The notes under the pieces: model-generated
The model's database searches: none
What the model saw: only the letters and a program-made list of their open reading frames with translations
Told to the model about the DNA's origin: nothing
Shown: one piece after another, positions 8,871-17,807 of the stretch
Position numbering within the stretch: position 1 is the first letter of the stretch
How the letters are laid out: each line of letters begins with the position of its first letter
DNA from: Bacillus sp. AFS098217
GTDB lineage: Bacteria > Bacillota > Bacilli > Bacillales > Bacillaceae_G
Reading direction: 5' to 3'
Length of the DNA: 44,920 bases
Assembly (NCBI RefSeq): GCF_002551815.1
Contig: NZ_NVPR01000001.1
Coordinates: 15,359 to 60,278 of the forward strand
Program-made: the position numbers and the translations under genes

Positions 8871-10292
8871 ATGAAAACAAATAAAATCCTTAAAAACGCT
8901 TCCTATCTCTTTGTAGGAAATATTATCGTTAAATTTGTACTCGCTATTGCTACGATTCTCTTTGCGAGATATGTTTCGCCAACAGATTATGGTATGTTTA
9001 CAACCGCATTAGCTGTTTCAGCTGTTATCTGTTATTTTACAGATGCAGGTTTAACACATACCTTTATGCGCGAAGGAACGAAACAAGGTGCTAGTATTAG
9101 CGAATTAATAAGTAGCTATTTACGCGTCCGTTTAGTATTAGCTGTCGTGATTTCTGTACTCTTTGCTATTTTTGCACAGTTTTTCTATACCGATGCTTAT
9201 TTACGTGCAATGGTATATTGGGTCGTGTTACCAACAATGTTCGGAGCAACTTTACAAGGCGTCGGAATGGCTTACTTCCAAGTAACAGAACGTATGCAAT
9301 TCTCTGCTATCATCTCTGTATTACAAGGTTTAACAGCTGCCGCCGCTCTTTTACTAGGAATGTCCTTTAAATGGTCACTTATGATGGTTGCAGCCATGTA
9401 TGGGATATCCAGCCTTGTAACAGGACTTATCGCATTTATAATGGTAATCCGCTATACAACCATTCATAAAGGTTGGGATAGAGGGATTTTAGATCAATTA
9501 CTTGTTTTCACAATCAATGGAATCATCATTATGCTCTTACCGCAATTAGGTCCAATTATATTAGAGAAGGTTTCAACATTAAAGCAAGTTGGATTCTTTG
9601 GAGCTGCATCGAAAATCCCAGCAGTACTTTATCAAATACCTGGTGTAATTGCAGCTGCCTTTTACCCAAAACTATTCGCTTTTGGAAATGAAAAAAATAT
9701 TGATGAGCATAGAAAATTATCACATTTTGAATTAAAGCTTATGTCTTTCTTAGGAATGGGAATTTCTATTCCATTTATCGCTGATCCAAGCTTTTGGATT
9801 GTTACTTTATTAGGAGAAAAATATGCACCAGCAGGTAATGCTCTTGCTATTTTAGCCTTTATGGTTATTTTGCAATCCATCAACTATCCACTTGCTGACA
9901 ATTTAACAACGATTGGCCAACAGTGGAAACGTACGACAACAATGACAATTGGTTTAGTTGTTGCCGTAATCAGCTATATCGTATTAGGTAGCAAATTCGG
10001 AATGATGGGTGCTGCTGTTGCTGCCGTCCTTACAGAAGTTACTTTATTATTAGGGTTTACTTTATTTGTTCATAAAGGATTCCAACTATTATTTAAAGGG
10101 ATTATATTTAATACCATAGCATTTGTAATTAGTTACGGTATTTATCGTACGGTATTAATCAGCCTACCACCACTAGTTGCTTTAACGCTCACGGGTATAT
10201 TATACGGTATTATTGGTCTCGCAATCGATCCGCAAATACGTGGATTAATTTTAGGATTTGTAAATAAAAAGTTAGCTAGTAAAAAAGCTTAA
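8871..10292 (+). CDS. Polysaccharide / lipid-linked oligosaccharide flippase (Wzx/MATE-like)
   Basis: A 473-residue membrane protein with roughly 14 hydrophobic helices. It begins with the family pattern NASYLFVGNIIVKF then RYVSPTDYGMFTTALAV (the YG-F-A signature of Polysacc_synt proteins). It would move an undecaprenyl-linked glycan across the membrane. Length and topology are normal. The start ATG follows AGAAAGG. It stands downstream of a GT2 and ends at a strong terminator, suggesting a two-gene unit. No polymerase or ligase gene is visible nearby, so the cognate glycan pathway is incomplete in this window. Confidence 0.85.
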   Translation: MKTNKILKNASYLFVGNIIVKFVLAIATILFARYVSPTDYGMFTTALAVSAVICYFTDAGLTHTFMREGTKQGASISELISSYLRVRLVLAVVISVLFAIFAQFFYTDAYLRAMVYWVVLPTMFGATLQGVGMAYFQVTERMQFSAIISVLQGLTAAAALLLGMSFKWSLMMVAAMYGISSLVTGLIAFIMVIRYTTIHKGWDRGILDQLLVFTINGIIIMLLPQLGPIILEKVSTLKQVGFFGAASKIPAVLYQIPGVIAAAFYPKLFAFGNEKNIDEHRKLSHFELKLMSFLGMGISIPFIADPSFWIVTLLGEKYAPAGNALAILAFMVILQSINYPLADNLTTIGQQWKRTTTMTIGLVVAVISYIVLGSKFGMMGAAVAAVLTEVTLLLGFTLFVHKGFQLLFKGIIFNTIAFVISYGIYRTVLISLPPLVALTLTGILYGIIGLAIDPQIRGLILGFVNKKLASKKA

Positions 10293-10347
10293 GCTTCAAG
10301 TTCTTTTTCGCATTCATTACTGTGAAAAAGAACTTGGAGCTTTTTTA
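10291..10347 (+). terminator. Strong intrinsic terminator after flippase gene
   Basis: A 19-bp near-perfect stem (AAGCTTCAAGTTCTTTTTC with its complement, one wobble) is followed by six Ts. It begins at the stop codon. Confidence 0.85.
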
Positions 10348-10648
10348 TAACTTGTAATTCATTTCGCTATTTACGGCTCAAATTGCAGCAACAAAAAAAT
10401 ACGCGTAAGATAAGCTATCCGTAAAAGTTCTTTTACCTTCTAAGCTAAATTGACTTACTTTTTTGGAATGATTATACTGAGAGACGAGCAATCCATGTAA
10501 ACCAATGATTGTAAAATATATACGATAAAGGGGAAAATGTATTTTTTTATATCTAAAACTAAAAAACACACCTTTTCATCAACGGTATGCTTTTACATAA
10601 TTTGTATAGGATACGCAACTACTTATTTAGAGGAGGTTTACGAATTTC
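10348..10648. other. Intergenic interval without a convincing gene
   Basis: A 63-codon open frame on the minus strand (10378-10569) has no ribosome binding site and an atypical composition. No clear promoter pair could be fixed for the YfhO gene downstream. AGAGGAGG at about 10629-10636 is that gene's ribosome binding site. Confidence 0.4.
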
Positions 10649-13330
10649 ATGGATTTAGAGCACAATAATAAGACCTTTTTCAACAGAAGCACTCTTATTA
10701 TCGTTCCATTATTACTATTATGTGCTTTTGTTTTTCATTACTTCTTTTTAACATCAGATCAAATATTCTCTAGTTCAGGGGATGCATTATCCCAATTTGG
10801 TTTTTTTACTTTTCTCCTGCAACATGCATTTAAAGATGGGAATTTCTTTTGGTCTTGGGACTATGGATTAGGCGGAGATTTATTCGGTGAATTCAGCTAT
10901 TACTATAGTACGGCCCCATTCTTTTGGATTACATTACTTCTCCCAAAATTAAATATTGAACAAATTTATGATTTGAAATTATACATGAGTATTTTAAAAA
11001 GCTTTTTGGCAATGCTCTTTATGTATGGCTCTTTGCGTTATCACAATAAAACAGTATTTTCATCTTTTATTGCTGCTGTTATATACGGCGGCTGTATTAC
11101 TTTTATTCGTCACTCTCTGCTTTGGGATTTCATGGCAGATGCTATCGTTTTTCTACCATTAGTAATCTGGGGGCTCGATAGATATATTCTAGAAAGAAAA
11201 AAAGGGCTTTTCTTATTTGCTACTGCTTTCATGCTAGCATCAAACTTTTACTTTGCTTTTATAACAAGTATTTTCATTTATATGTATGCATTTTTTCAAT
11301 ACTTTGCTACACAGCAAAATAAAACTATAGTATCTTTTCTGACTTATTATATTAAGATTGCCTTTTTATACGGATTATCGCTTGGTCTAGCAGCTGTTTG
11401 CTTCCTTCCGTCTGTAAATGCTGTATTTAGTGCCGATAGGTTATCAAAGAAATTTGATATTCCTTTATTCTTTGAAGATACATTTTATAAAAATTTAATG
11501 GAAAGTATTTTCTTCATAAATAATGCGGAATACTATCAACTAGCTTTTCCTGTCTTGATTTTATTCTTAATTGGGGTCGGACTATTTATACGTGATAAAT
11601 TAGTATTGAATAAGGTATTATTTACATTCTTTATGCTTGTCCTTTACATGCTCCCGTATACATATTCTGTATTTAATGGCTTTTCCGCCATGCAATATCG
11701 CTGGTTTTATTTATTTGCGTTTGTGGTTGCCCAAGCAGTTGCATACATTTTAGATTGGATGTTCCTTCATAAAAAAGAGAACAAAATTACATATGTAATA
11801 AGCACGATATTAGCTACTGGCTTATTCATCTATGCATTCAGCAGAAAAGTAAACATAAACGAGCAACCTTTGAACGAAGTTGACAACATGTTGATAAGTG
11901 TCATCTTAATTTCTATTCTTACAATATGTCTATGGCGCTATTTATCTAAAATTTTCATACAGTTTTTAATTGTGATAAATGTCCTTGTTAATATAATCTT
12001 CATCAATTACATGTATGCTGAAGATGTACTTAGCAAAGCTTTTGGACAGCGAAATGTTACAAAGGAATCCCTACATGCATCTGGATATGATAATAAAGAT
12101 GAAATTGCTGCTATTCGTTATATACAAGATCATGATAAAGACTTTTATCGCATTATTAACCCAAATAGCATTCGTAATACACCGATGCTTCAGGGATATC
12201 ATGGTACAAGTGCCTATCATAGCTTAATTAATTTTAATGTTCATGACTTTATGAAAAATAAATATAATGTCTTTCAAGGAATCGATACGCCTTCTATGTT
12301 CTTCCAATTAGATCATCGACTATTTCTTGAAAACATGTTAGGTGTAAAATATTACGTATTAAGTGTAGATACTGATCAGACAAACATTCCTTATGGCTAT
12401 AAACTATTAAAACAAGTAGGTCCTTATAATATTTACAAAAACGAATATGCGTTACCACTAGGATATGTATACCAATCATGTATAAGTGATGAGGAGTTTT
12501 CTAAATTAAACTTTTCTCAAAGGGATCAGCTATTATTAGATGCTGTAGTCGTTGATAATATTAAGGATTTTTCATTAACTCACTTTGATACAAAAACACT
12601 TGATTCTAAACCGGTACCTATTAAAAGAGAGCAAATGAAGTTCGAAAATATCGAAAAAAATAACAATATGCTTACTGTTCATGACGATGGACGTATAATA
12701 GTACCTATTGATCCTCCTAATATTCCAGGAGACTTGATTGTGGAATTAAAAATTAAAAATAAAGGTTCCTTCCATGCCACTGTTAATGGAAAAGATATGT
12801 ATAAAGGAACTGACACTGGTATATATTCATATCCATTGGAAAGATTCGTTTACAATTTAGGGAAAAATGATTACCCTAACGAATTAACTATTTCTATTCG
12901 TGATGCAATTCCTGGACCAGGTGAATATGAGTTAAAAGACTTACAAGCAAACATTGTGAATTATGAAAATATCCAAGAAAAGACAAAAAAATTAACTGAA
13001 AATAGACTCCAAAATATTTCTTATAAGAATAACTATTTAAAAGGTGAAGTTAACTCGAACAAAGATGGATTACTATACCTATCAGTACCATATAGTAAAG
13101 GCTGGACTATAAAGGTAGATGGGAAAGAGACAGAGTTTACTAAGGCAAACTCTGCATTTATCGGTGTTCCAATTCAAAAAGGGGCTCATGTAATTGAAAT
13201 GAATTATGTCACACCTTACTTCAAATTGGGTATGGTTATATCTATCATTTCATTAATCATCTGCCTAACTTTACTATTTTCCGAAAATAAAAATAGAGAT
13301 ACAAGACTTATGTTTTTTCAGAAAAAATAA
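10649..13330 (+). CDS. yfhO: YfhO-family membrane protein, glycosyl transfer to lipoteichoic acid (inferred)
   Basis: An 893-residue protein with about 12 helices in the first 460 residues, a large extracellular region (about 470-860) and a final hydrophobic helix (GMVISIISLIICLTLLF). Early motifs include GDALSQFGFFTF and FWSWDYGLGGDLFGEFSYYYS, which fit the YfhO (GT-C-like) family. In B. subtilis and S. aureus, YfhO works with CsbB and GtcA: CsbB loads GlcNAc on undecaprenyl phosphate and YfhO puts it on lipoteichoic acid outside the cell. The next gene encodes a CsbB-like enzyme, supporting that role here. AGAGGAGGT precedes the ATG. Sugar identity is not readable. Confidence 0.85.
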   Translation: MDLEHNNKTFFNRSTLIIVPLLLLCAFVFHYFFLTSDQIFSSSGDALSQFGFFTFLLQHAFKDGNFFWSWDYGLGGDLFGEFSYYYSTAPFFWITLLLPKLNIEQIYDLKLYMSILKSFLAMLFMYGSLRYHNKTVFSSFIAAVIYGGCITFIRHSLLWDFMADAIVFLPLVIWGLDRYILERKKGLFLFATAFMLASNFYFAFITSIFIYMYAFFQYFATQQNKTIVSFLTYYIKIAFLYGLSLGLAAVCFLPSVNAVFSADRLSKKFDIPLFFEDTFYKNLMESIFFINNAEYYQLAFPVLILFLIGVGLFIRDKLVLNKVLFTFFMLVLYMLPYTYSVFNGFSAMQYRWFYLFAFVVAQAVAYILDWMFLHKKENKITYVISTILATGLFIYAFSRKVNINEQPLNEVDNMLISVILISILTICLWRYLSKIFIQFLIVINVLVNIIFINYMYAEDVLSKAFGQRNVTKESLHASGYDNKDEIAAIRYIQDHDKDFYRIINPNSIRNTPMLQGYHGTSAYHSLINFNVHDFMKNKYNVFQGIDTPSMFFQLDHRLFLENMLGVKYYVLSVDTDQTNIPYGYKLLKQVGPYNIYKNEYALPLGYVYQSCISDEEFSKLNFSQRDQLLLDAVVVDNIKDFSLTHFDTKTLDSKPVPIKREQMKFENIEKNNNMLTVHDDGRIIVPIDPPNIPGDLIVELKIKNKGSFHATVNGKDMYKGTDTGIYSYPLERFVYNLGKNDYPNELTISIRDAIPGPGEYELKDLQANIVNYENIQEKTKKLTENRLQNISYKNNYLKGEVNSNKDGLLYLSVPYSKGWTIKVDGKETEFTKANSAFIGVPIQKGAHVIEMNYVTPYFKLGMVISIISLIICLTLLFSENKNRDTRLMFFQKK

Positions 13331-13447
13331 ACGCGCATGAAACAAATTTATGTTCTCCCTTTATCTAATCATAAGGCAGAACCTAATATAACAAGACACA
13401 CTATTTATATCACTGCTATAAACCATTACAAACAAGGGGGTTCAAAG

Positions 13448-14386
13448 ATGGTTTTTTCAATAGTAGTACCCTGTTACAATGAAGAAAAAGTACTTCGAGC
13501 TTTTTACTCAGAGGCTTCTCTTGAAATTCATAAATTAACTACCAATTATGAATTTATTTTTGTCAATGATGGCAGTAAAGACAGTACATTAGATATTCTA
13601 CGCGATTTGGCAAATTCAGATTCAGCTGTTCACTATATATCATTTAGTCGAAACTTCGGCAAAGAAGCCGCTATGTTAGCTGGTTTAAAATACGCTACAG
13701 GTGATGCAGTTGTTATTATGGACGCCGATTTACAGCATCCTCCTACACTAATAAAAGAAATGTTAGAAGGATATAACGAAGGTTACGACCAAGTTATTGC
13801 AAAAAGAACGCGAACAGGTGATTCGCCTGTACGTTCTGTCATCTCTCGTTTATACTACAAAGTTATGAATAAGTTTGTTGATATTGAATTAGTGGATGGC
13901 ATCGGTGATTTTAGACTTTTAAGTAGACAAGTCGTTGATGCATTACTATCTTTAAGTGAATACAATCGCTTCTCAAAGGGCTTATTTTCATGGATCGGGT
14001 TTAAAGAGCTAATTATCGAATATGAAAATGTGCTACGCCCTGATGGAGAAAGTAAGTGGACTTTTTCAAAACTATTAAATTACGGAATAGATGGCGTTAT
14101 TTCCTTTAATAATAAACCATTACGCCTATCTATATACCTTGGATTACTAACCACACTTGTCGGGATTTTATATGTAATCACTACATTTATACAAATTATC
14201 ATCAGTGGAATTGATGTACCTGGGTACTTCACTTTAATTTCCGCTATATTATTCATCGGTGGTATCCAGCTCATTTTCCTAGGTGTCATTGGTGAGTATA
14301 TTGGACGTATCTACTACGAGACAAAACGTAGACCACATTTTATTGTAGCTGAGAAGAAAGTCAGTGAAGTGAAACAAAAGGCTTAA
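13448..14386 (+). CDS. csbB: CsbB/GtrB-like GT2, undecaprenyl-phosphate glycosyltransferase
   Basis: A 312-residue enzyme with an N-terminal GT2 domain: FSIVVPCYNEEKVL, FVNDGSKD, FSRNFGKEAAMLAGL, and MDADLQHPP. At the end are two helices (about 230-255 and 267-290) and GVIGEYIGRIYYETKRRP, the classical GtrB/CsbB tail. These enzymes load a sugar onto undecaprenyl phosphate on the cytosolic side. An in-frame ATG 111 bases upstream exists, but ATG 13448 has AAGGGGG seven bases before it and starts exactly at the conserved beta strand. It lies 117 bases downstream of yfhO, so it is probably one operon. The third member of that system, a GtcA-type flippase, is not in the window. Confidence 0.88.
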   Translation: MVFSIVVPCYNEEKVLRAFYSEASLEIHKLTTNYEFIFVNDGSKDSTLDILRDLANSDSAVHYISFSRNFGKEAAMLAGLKYATGDAVVIMDADLQHPPTLIKEMLEGYNEGYDQVIAKRTRTGDSPVRSVISRLYYKVMNKFVDIELVDGIGDFRLLSRQVVDALLSLSEYNRFSKGLFSWIGFKELIIEYENVLRPDGESKWTFSKLLNYGIDGVISFNNKPLRLSIYLGLLTTLVGILYVITTFIQIIISGIDVPGYFTLISAILFIGGIQLIFLGVIGEYIGRIYYETKRRPHFIVAEKKVSEVKQKA

Positions 14387-14390
14387 TATC

Positions 14391-14431
14391 AAGAAAGTTA
14401 CTTCTACCTGATGTAGAAGTAACTTTCTTAC
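14391..14431 (+). terminator. Strong terminator after csbB-like gene
   Basis: A perfect 17-bp stem (14391-14407 with 14413-14429, loop CTGAT) lies six bases past the stop. The T-run is short on the plus strand. Confidence 0.75.
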
Positions 14432-14460
14432 TATAATAAAAATATGTTCAGACTCTCTCT

Positions 14461-15402
14461 CTACATACCATTTCTCTTCATATGCAAAATCGTTTCCTTT
14501 AATCCATTATAATACGAAGTTTTCGGTACCTCTCCAATATACCTCTCATATTTTTCACCGCTCAGTACAACTGGTTCCTCTGTTAAATATAACATCTCCA
14601 CAAATTCCTTCATCTGCTTATCAAATAAGCCTATTAACCTGATCATCCCTTTTTTCACAGTCATTACCGATTTTGTATATCCTGTTAATTCCCTTATATG
14701 TTGAATCAACTCTTCTCCTGTAATCACACCACAACCGGGTACATTCCAATTCTGTCCATATGCATCATCACGTAATGCCAATTTAACAATAGCTTTCGCT
14801 CCATCTGGTGTGTAAATATACTCCCTTGCAAGCCCCTTATCCCCTACAAAACTAGATGCTTTATTTGCCAGAACATTTTGCAACGTATGGTGAATAAGCG
14901 TACTTTCCGCATTTGGCCCATAAAAATCTGGAAAATGGGCAATGAGTACCGATACACCAGCTTGCTTTGCCATCAATTCAAGATTTAAACGGATTTTCCC
15001 CTTCTTTGTGTGTGGATTCTTTTCAGCCTCTTCTGTTATCTTCTCTCGGTTTTGTCTTCCATACGCATAAATATTATCTACTATTGCTAATTTCACACCA
15101 TAGTGTTTTGTTACGTCTAGTACATTCTGTAATAACTTCGGCTGTTTTATTTCCCAATCTGTATACGGTATATTTACAGCATGAAAGATGACATCAACAT
15201 CTTTAGCAGCATCCATTACATCCGCTTGCTTAAATATATCCCCTGCTACTATTTGTATGTTTTCTTCCTCACAAAACAAATTTTCTAGTCTCTTCCTATT
15301 TCTCGCAAAAGCGACCACATCAATTCCTTGATTACATAACTCCTTTGTAATTGCATATCCCATTGCCCCAGATGCACCCAATACTAAAGCCTTTTTCATC
15401 AT
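14461..15402 (-). CDS. NAD(P)-binding extended-SDR / NmrA-like epimerase-type protein, atypical active site
   Basis: A 313-residue Rossmann protein starting with LVLGASGAMGYAI (GxxGxxG cofactor site), followed by GDI and FHAVNIPYTDW. The usual sugar-epimerase layout is recognisable (NIYAYG, then HFPDFYGP, then a mobile C-terminal substrate part). However, the position where a YxxxK catalytic pair would fall reads KKGKIRLNLE, with no tyrosine. It may therefore be a binding or reductase variant; the reaction is unknown. GGGGGATACT precedes two adjacent ATGs. It follows the TetR gene on the same strand, and each gene has the same operator-like motif just upstream, so it is probably the repressor's target. 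Confidence 0.75.
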   Translation of the reverse strand: MMKKALVLGASGAMGYAITKELCNQGIDVVAFARNRKRLENLFCEEENIQIVAGDIFKQADVMDAAKDVDVIFHAVNIPYTDWEIKQPKLLQNVLDVTKHYGVKLAIVDNIYAYGRQNREKITEEAEKNPHTKKGKIRLNLELMAKQAGVSVLIAHFPDFYGPNAESTLIHHTLQNVLANKASSFVGDKGLAREYIYTPDGAKAIVKLALRDDAYGQNWNVPGCGVITGEELIQHIRELTGYTKSVMTVKKGMIRLIGLFDKQMKEFVEMLYLTEEPVVLSGEKYERYIGEVPKTSYYNGLKETILHMKRNGM

Positions 15403-15414
15403 AGTATCCCCCTT

Positions 15415-15437
15415 TTAATTAACCAGTGTTCAATTAA
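15415..15437 (-). promoter_or_regulatory. TetR operator copy upstream of the SDR gene
   Basis: A 23-base stretch containing AATTAACCAGTGTTCAATTA is identical to the one at 16045-16067. It is an imperfect dyad (TTGAAC / GGTTAA around a short centre) lying 13 bases before the SDR start codon, where a bound repressor would block initiation or early elongation. Confidence 0.75.
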
Positions 15438-15455
15438 TATTAAAAAGAAAATCAC

Positions 15456-16028
15456 TTACATAAGAAGCGATTTTGCAATAAAATCCACATGTGTTTTAGC
15501 TAATTCTTGTACGTCTTCAAATATTTGACCACTTCCACAATAATGTGCCACAAATCCATGTAATGATAAAAAAACAGACCATATTGTCATGACATGTATA
15601 CTTCCATTACATAAAGAAGATACAACAGTAGCAAACTTCTCATAACTAACATTCGGCCCATCTGCTAAACACTCTTTTAATTCGTCATCCTTAATTAAAA
15701 ACATGATTTCATAATGACTTTGATTTTGTAGACCAAATTCAATAAATCCAAATAAAACTGCTTTTAATTGTTCTTCTCTTGGTAATTTTTGATCAATGAT
15801 CTCATCTAATTTTTGATTTAATAATTGAAAATCTTGTTCAACCATTTCATAAAAAAGCTCTGCTTTATTTTTAAAATGATAATAAATTGAGCCATGACTA
15901 TATCCTAGTTCTGCTGCAATCTTACGCATTGAAGTGTGCTGATATCCTTGTTTTATAAATAAATCTCTCGCTGCATTTATAATCATTTCTCTTGTTAACT
16001 CTTGTTTAACTGCTCTTCTTGGCGACAT
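15456..16028 (-). CDS. TetR/AcrR family transcriptional regulator
   Basis: A 190-residue repressor-type protein. Residues about 10-55 form the TetR helix-turn-helix (REMIINAARDLFIKQGYQHTS, then KIAAELGYSHGSIYYHFKNKAELF). The rest is a helical ligand-binding domain not assignable to a known ligand. A 23-base motif repeated exactly in front of this gene and the downstream SDR gene makes autoregulation and control of the SDR gene very likely. GGAGAGG precedes the ATG. It is divergent from the ABC-F gene, whose start lies about 170 bases away, so an effect on that gene is possible. Confidence 0.9.
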   Translation of the reverse strand: MSPRRAVKQELTREMIINAARDLFIKQGYQHTSMRKIAAELGYSHGSIYYHFKNKAELFYEMVEQDFQLLNQKLDEIIDQKLPREEQLKAVLFGFIEFGLQNQSHYEIMFLIKDDELKECLADGPNVSYEKFATVVSSLCNGSIHVMTIWSVFLSLHGFVAHYCGSGQIFEDVQELAKTHVDFIAKSLLM

Positions 16029-16044
16029 TTCTTATACCTCTCCA

Positions 16045-16067
16045 TTTAATTAACCAGTGTTCAATTA
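16045..16067 (-). promoter_or_regulatory. TetR operator copy upstream of its own regulator gene
   Basis: It carries the same 23 bases as at 15415-15437. It lies 17 bases from the TetR start codon, in the divergent region shared with the ABC-F gene. Confidence 0.75.
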
Positions 16068-16196
16068 CATTATATTCCTTTTCCAAAAATACGCAACCCT
16101 TTTCTTGTAAAAATATACATTTCGAAAGGATAGCATTATACCCGAGAATTTAGTATCATGATTCAAGATACTATTTTGAAATGGACGGAGGACATT

Positions 16197-17750
16197 ATGA
16201 GCTTATTAACAGTCGAAAACTTAGGTCATACATTTGGTGACCGCACATTATTTAAAGACGTATCATTACGTTTATTAGCTGGAGAACATGTTGGTTTAGT
16301 AGGTGCAAATGGCGTTGGTAAATCAACATTTATGAATATTATTACTGGACAACTTATTCATGACGACGGGCGTGTAGAATGGACACCTGGTACACATTAC
16401 GGATATTTAGATCAACATACAATTTTAACAGCTGGAAGAACAATTCGTGACGTCTTAACAGATGCCTTCTTACCTTTATTCGAGAAAGAAAAAGAATTGA
16501 ATATCATTACAGAAAAAATGGGTACGGCTACGCCAGAAGAATTAGAAGAACTTCTAGACCAAATGGCAGAAATACAAGATGCGCTTGAAGCAGGCGGCTT
16601 CTACTTACTAGATATTAAAATTGAAGAAGCAGCACGTGGTCTTGGAATTGATGCAATTGGTTTAGACCGTGATGTTTCTGCATTAAGTGGTGGACAACGT
16701 ACAAAAGTATTGCTTGCAAAACTATTACTTGAGCAACCAGAAGTACTATTACTAGATGAGCCTACCAACTATTTAGACGTTGAACATATTCAGTGGTTAA
16801 CAAACTATTTAAAAGAGTATCCACATGCATTCCTTTTAATTTCTCATGATACGGAATTTATGAACAAATGTGTTGATGTGATCTTCCATCTAGAATTTTC
16901 AAAAATGACACGTTACACAGCGACATATGAGAAATTTTTAGAGCTAGCTGAAATGAATAAAAATCAACATTTGAATGCTTATCAAAAGCAGCAAGAATTC
17001 ATTAAAAAACAAGAAGACTTCATTTCAAAAAATAAAGCGCGCTATTCAACAACAGGTCGTGCAAAAAGTCGTCAAAAACAGCTTGATCGTATGGAACGTA
17101 TTGATCGTCCAGAAACAGCGATTAAACCAGAGTTCTCTTTCAAAGAATGTCGTGCAAGTAGCCGCTTTGTCTTTGAAGGTGAAGACGTAGAAATTGGCTA
17201 TACACATCCATTACTACCTAAGCTAACAATGACAATTGAACGCGGTGAAAAAATTGCAATTGTTGGATGTAATGGTGTTGGTAAATCAACATTATTAAAA
17301 ACGATTCTAGGTAAGATTAAACCGTTAAGCGGGAAAACAATCCTTGGTGATTTCTTAGAACCAGCATACTTTGAACAAGAAGTAAAAGCTGAGAACTTAA
17401 CACCAATCGACGATGTATGGAATACATTCCCACATTTAGATCAGCACCAAGTTCGTGCAATGTTAGCACGATGTGGTTTGAAAAACGAGCACATTTCTCG
17501 TCCATTAAGTCAATTAAGTGGTGGAGAGCAAGCAAAAGTCCGCCTATGTAAATTAATGGGTGAAGAAAGCAACTGGATACTATTCGATGAGCCGACAAAT
17601 CACCTTGATGTTACGGCCAAAGAAGAGTTAAAAAAGGCTTTAAAAGCATATAAAGGAACAATTCTTCTTGTATGTCATGAACCAGATTTCTATGAAGATT
17701 GGATAACAAAAGTTTGGAACGTGGAAGAATGGGCACAATCTAGTAACTAA
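16197..17750 (+). CDS. ABC-F family ATPase (YfmM-like)
   Basis: A 517-residue soluble protein with two ABC domains and no membrane segments. Domain 1 has Walker A GANGVGKST, signature LSGGQ and Walker B LLLDEPTNYLD. Domain 2 has GCNGVGKST, LSGGE and ILFDEPTNHLD. Between them is a charged linker of about 80 residues (QKQQEFIKKQEDFISKNKAR) that in ABC-F factors reaches into the ribosome's P-site region. Family members rescue stalled ribosomes or protect against antibiotics; this one most resembles the housekeeping-like YfmM group, not the Vga/Msr resistance group, judged from memory. An ATG 39 bases upstream has no ribosome binding site, whereas ATG 16197 follows GGACGGAGGAC. Single cistron with terminator. 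Confidence 0.88.
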   Translation: MSLLTVENLGHTFGDRTLFKDVSLRLLAGEHVGLVGANGVGKSTFMNIITGQLIHDDGRVEWTPGTHYGYLDQHTILTAGRTIRDVLTDAFLPLFEKEKELNIITEKMGTATPEELEELLDQMAEIQDALEAGGFYLLDIKIEEAARGLGIDAIGLDRDVSALSGGQRTKVLLAKLLLEQPEVLLLDEPTNYLDVEHIQWLTNYLKEYPHAFLLISHDTEFMNKCVDVIFHLEFSKMTRYTATYEKFLELAEMNKNQHLNAYQKQQEFIKKQEDFISKNKARYSTTGRAKSRQKQLDRMERIDRPETAIKPEFSFKECRASSRFVFEGEDVEIGYTHPLLPKLTMTIERGEKIAIVGCNGVGKSTLLKTILGKIKPLSGKTILGDFLEPAYFEQEVKAENLTPIDDVWNTFPHLDQHQVRAMLARCGLKNEHISRPLSQLSGGEQAKVRLCKLMGEESNWILFDEPTNHLDVTAKEELKKALKAYKGTILLVCHEPDFYEDWITKVWNVEEWAQSSN

Positions 17751-17752
17751 TA

Positions 17753-17787
17753 AAAAAGGTGGATCCACTACGATCCACCTTTTTCTT
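17753..17787. terminator. Terminator between ABC-F gene and convergent TetR gene
   Basis: A perfect 13-bp stem (AAAAAGGTGGATC and complement) is followed by a T-run on each strand. Confidence 0.85.
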
Positions 17788-17807
17788 ATTATGGATATAT
17801 ATCCATC

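Noticed and set aside
10378-10569. 63-codon open frame on the minus strand in the gap before yfhO
   Set aside because: No ribosome binding site, low-complexity aromatic-rich product and no family look; probably chance.
13337-13447. N-terminal extension of the csbB-like protein by 37 residues
   Set aside because: The upstream ATG lacks a ribosome binding site and the added residues precede the conserved first beta strand; ATG 13448 is better supported.
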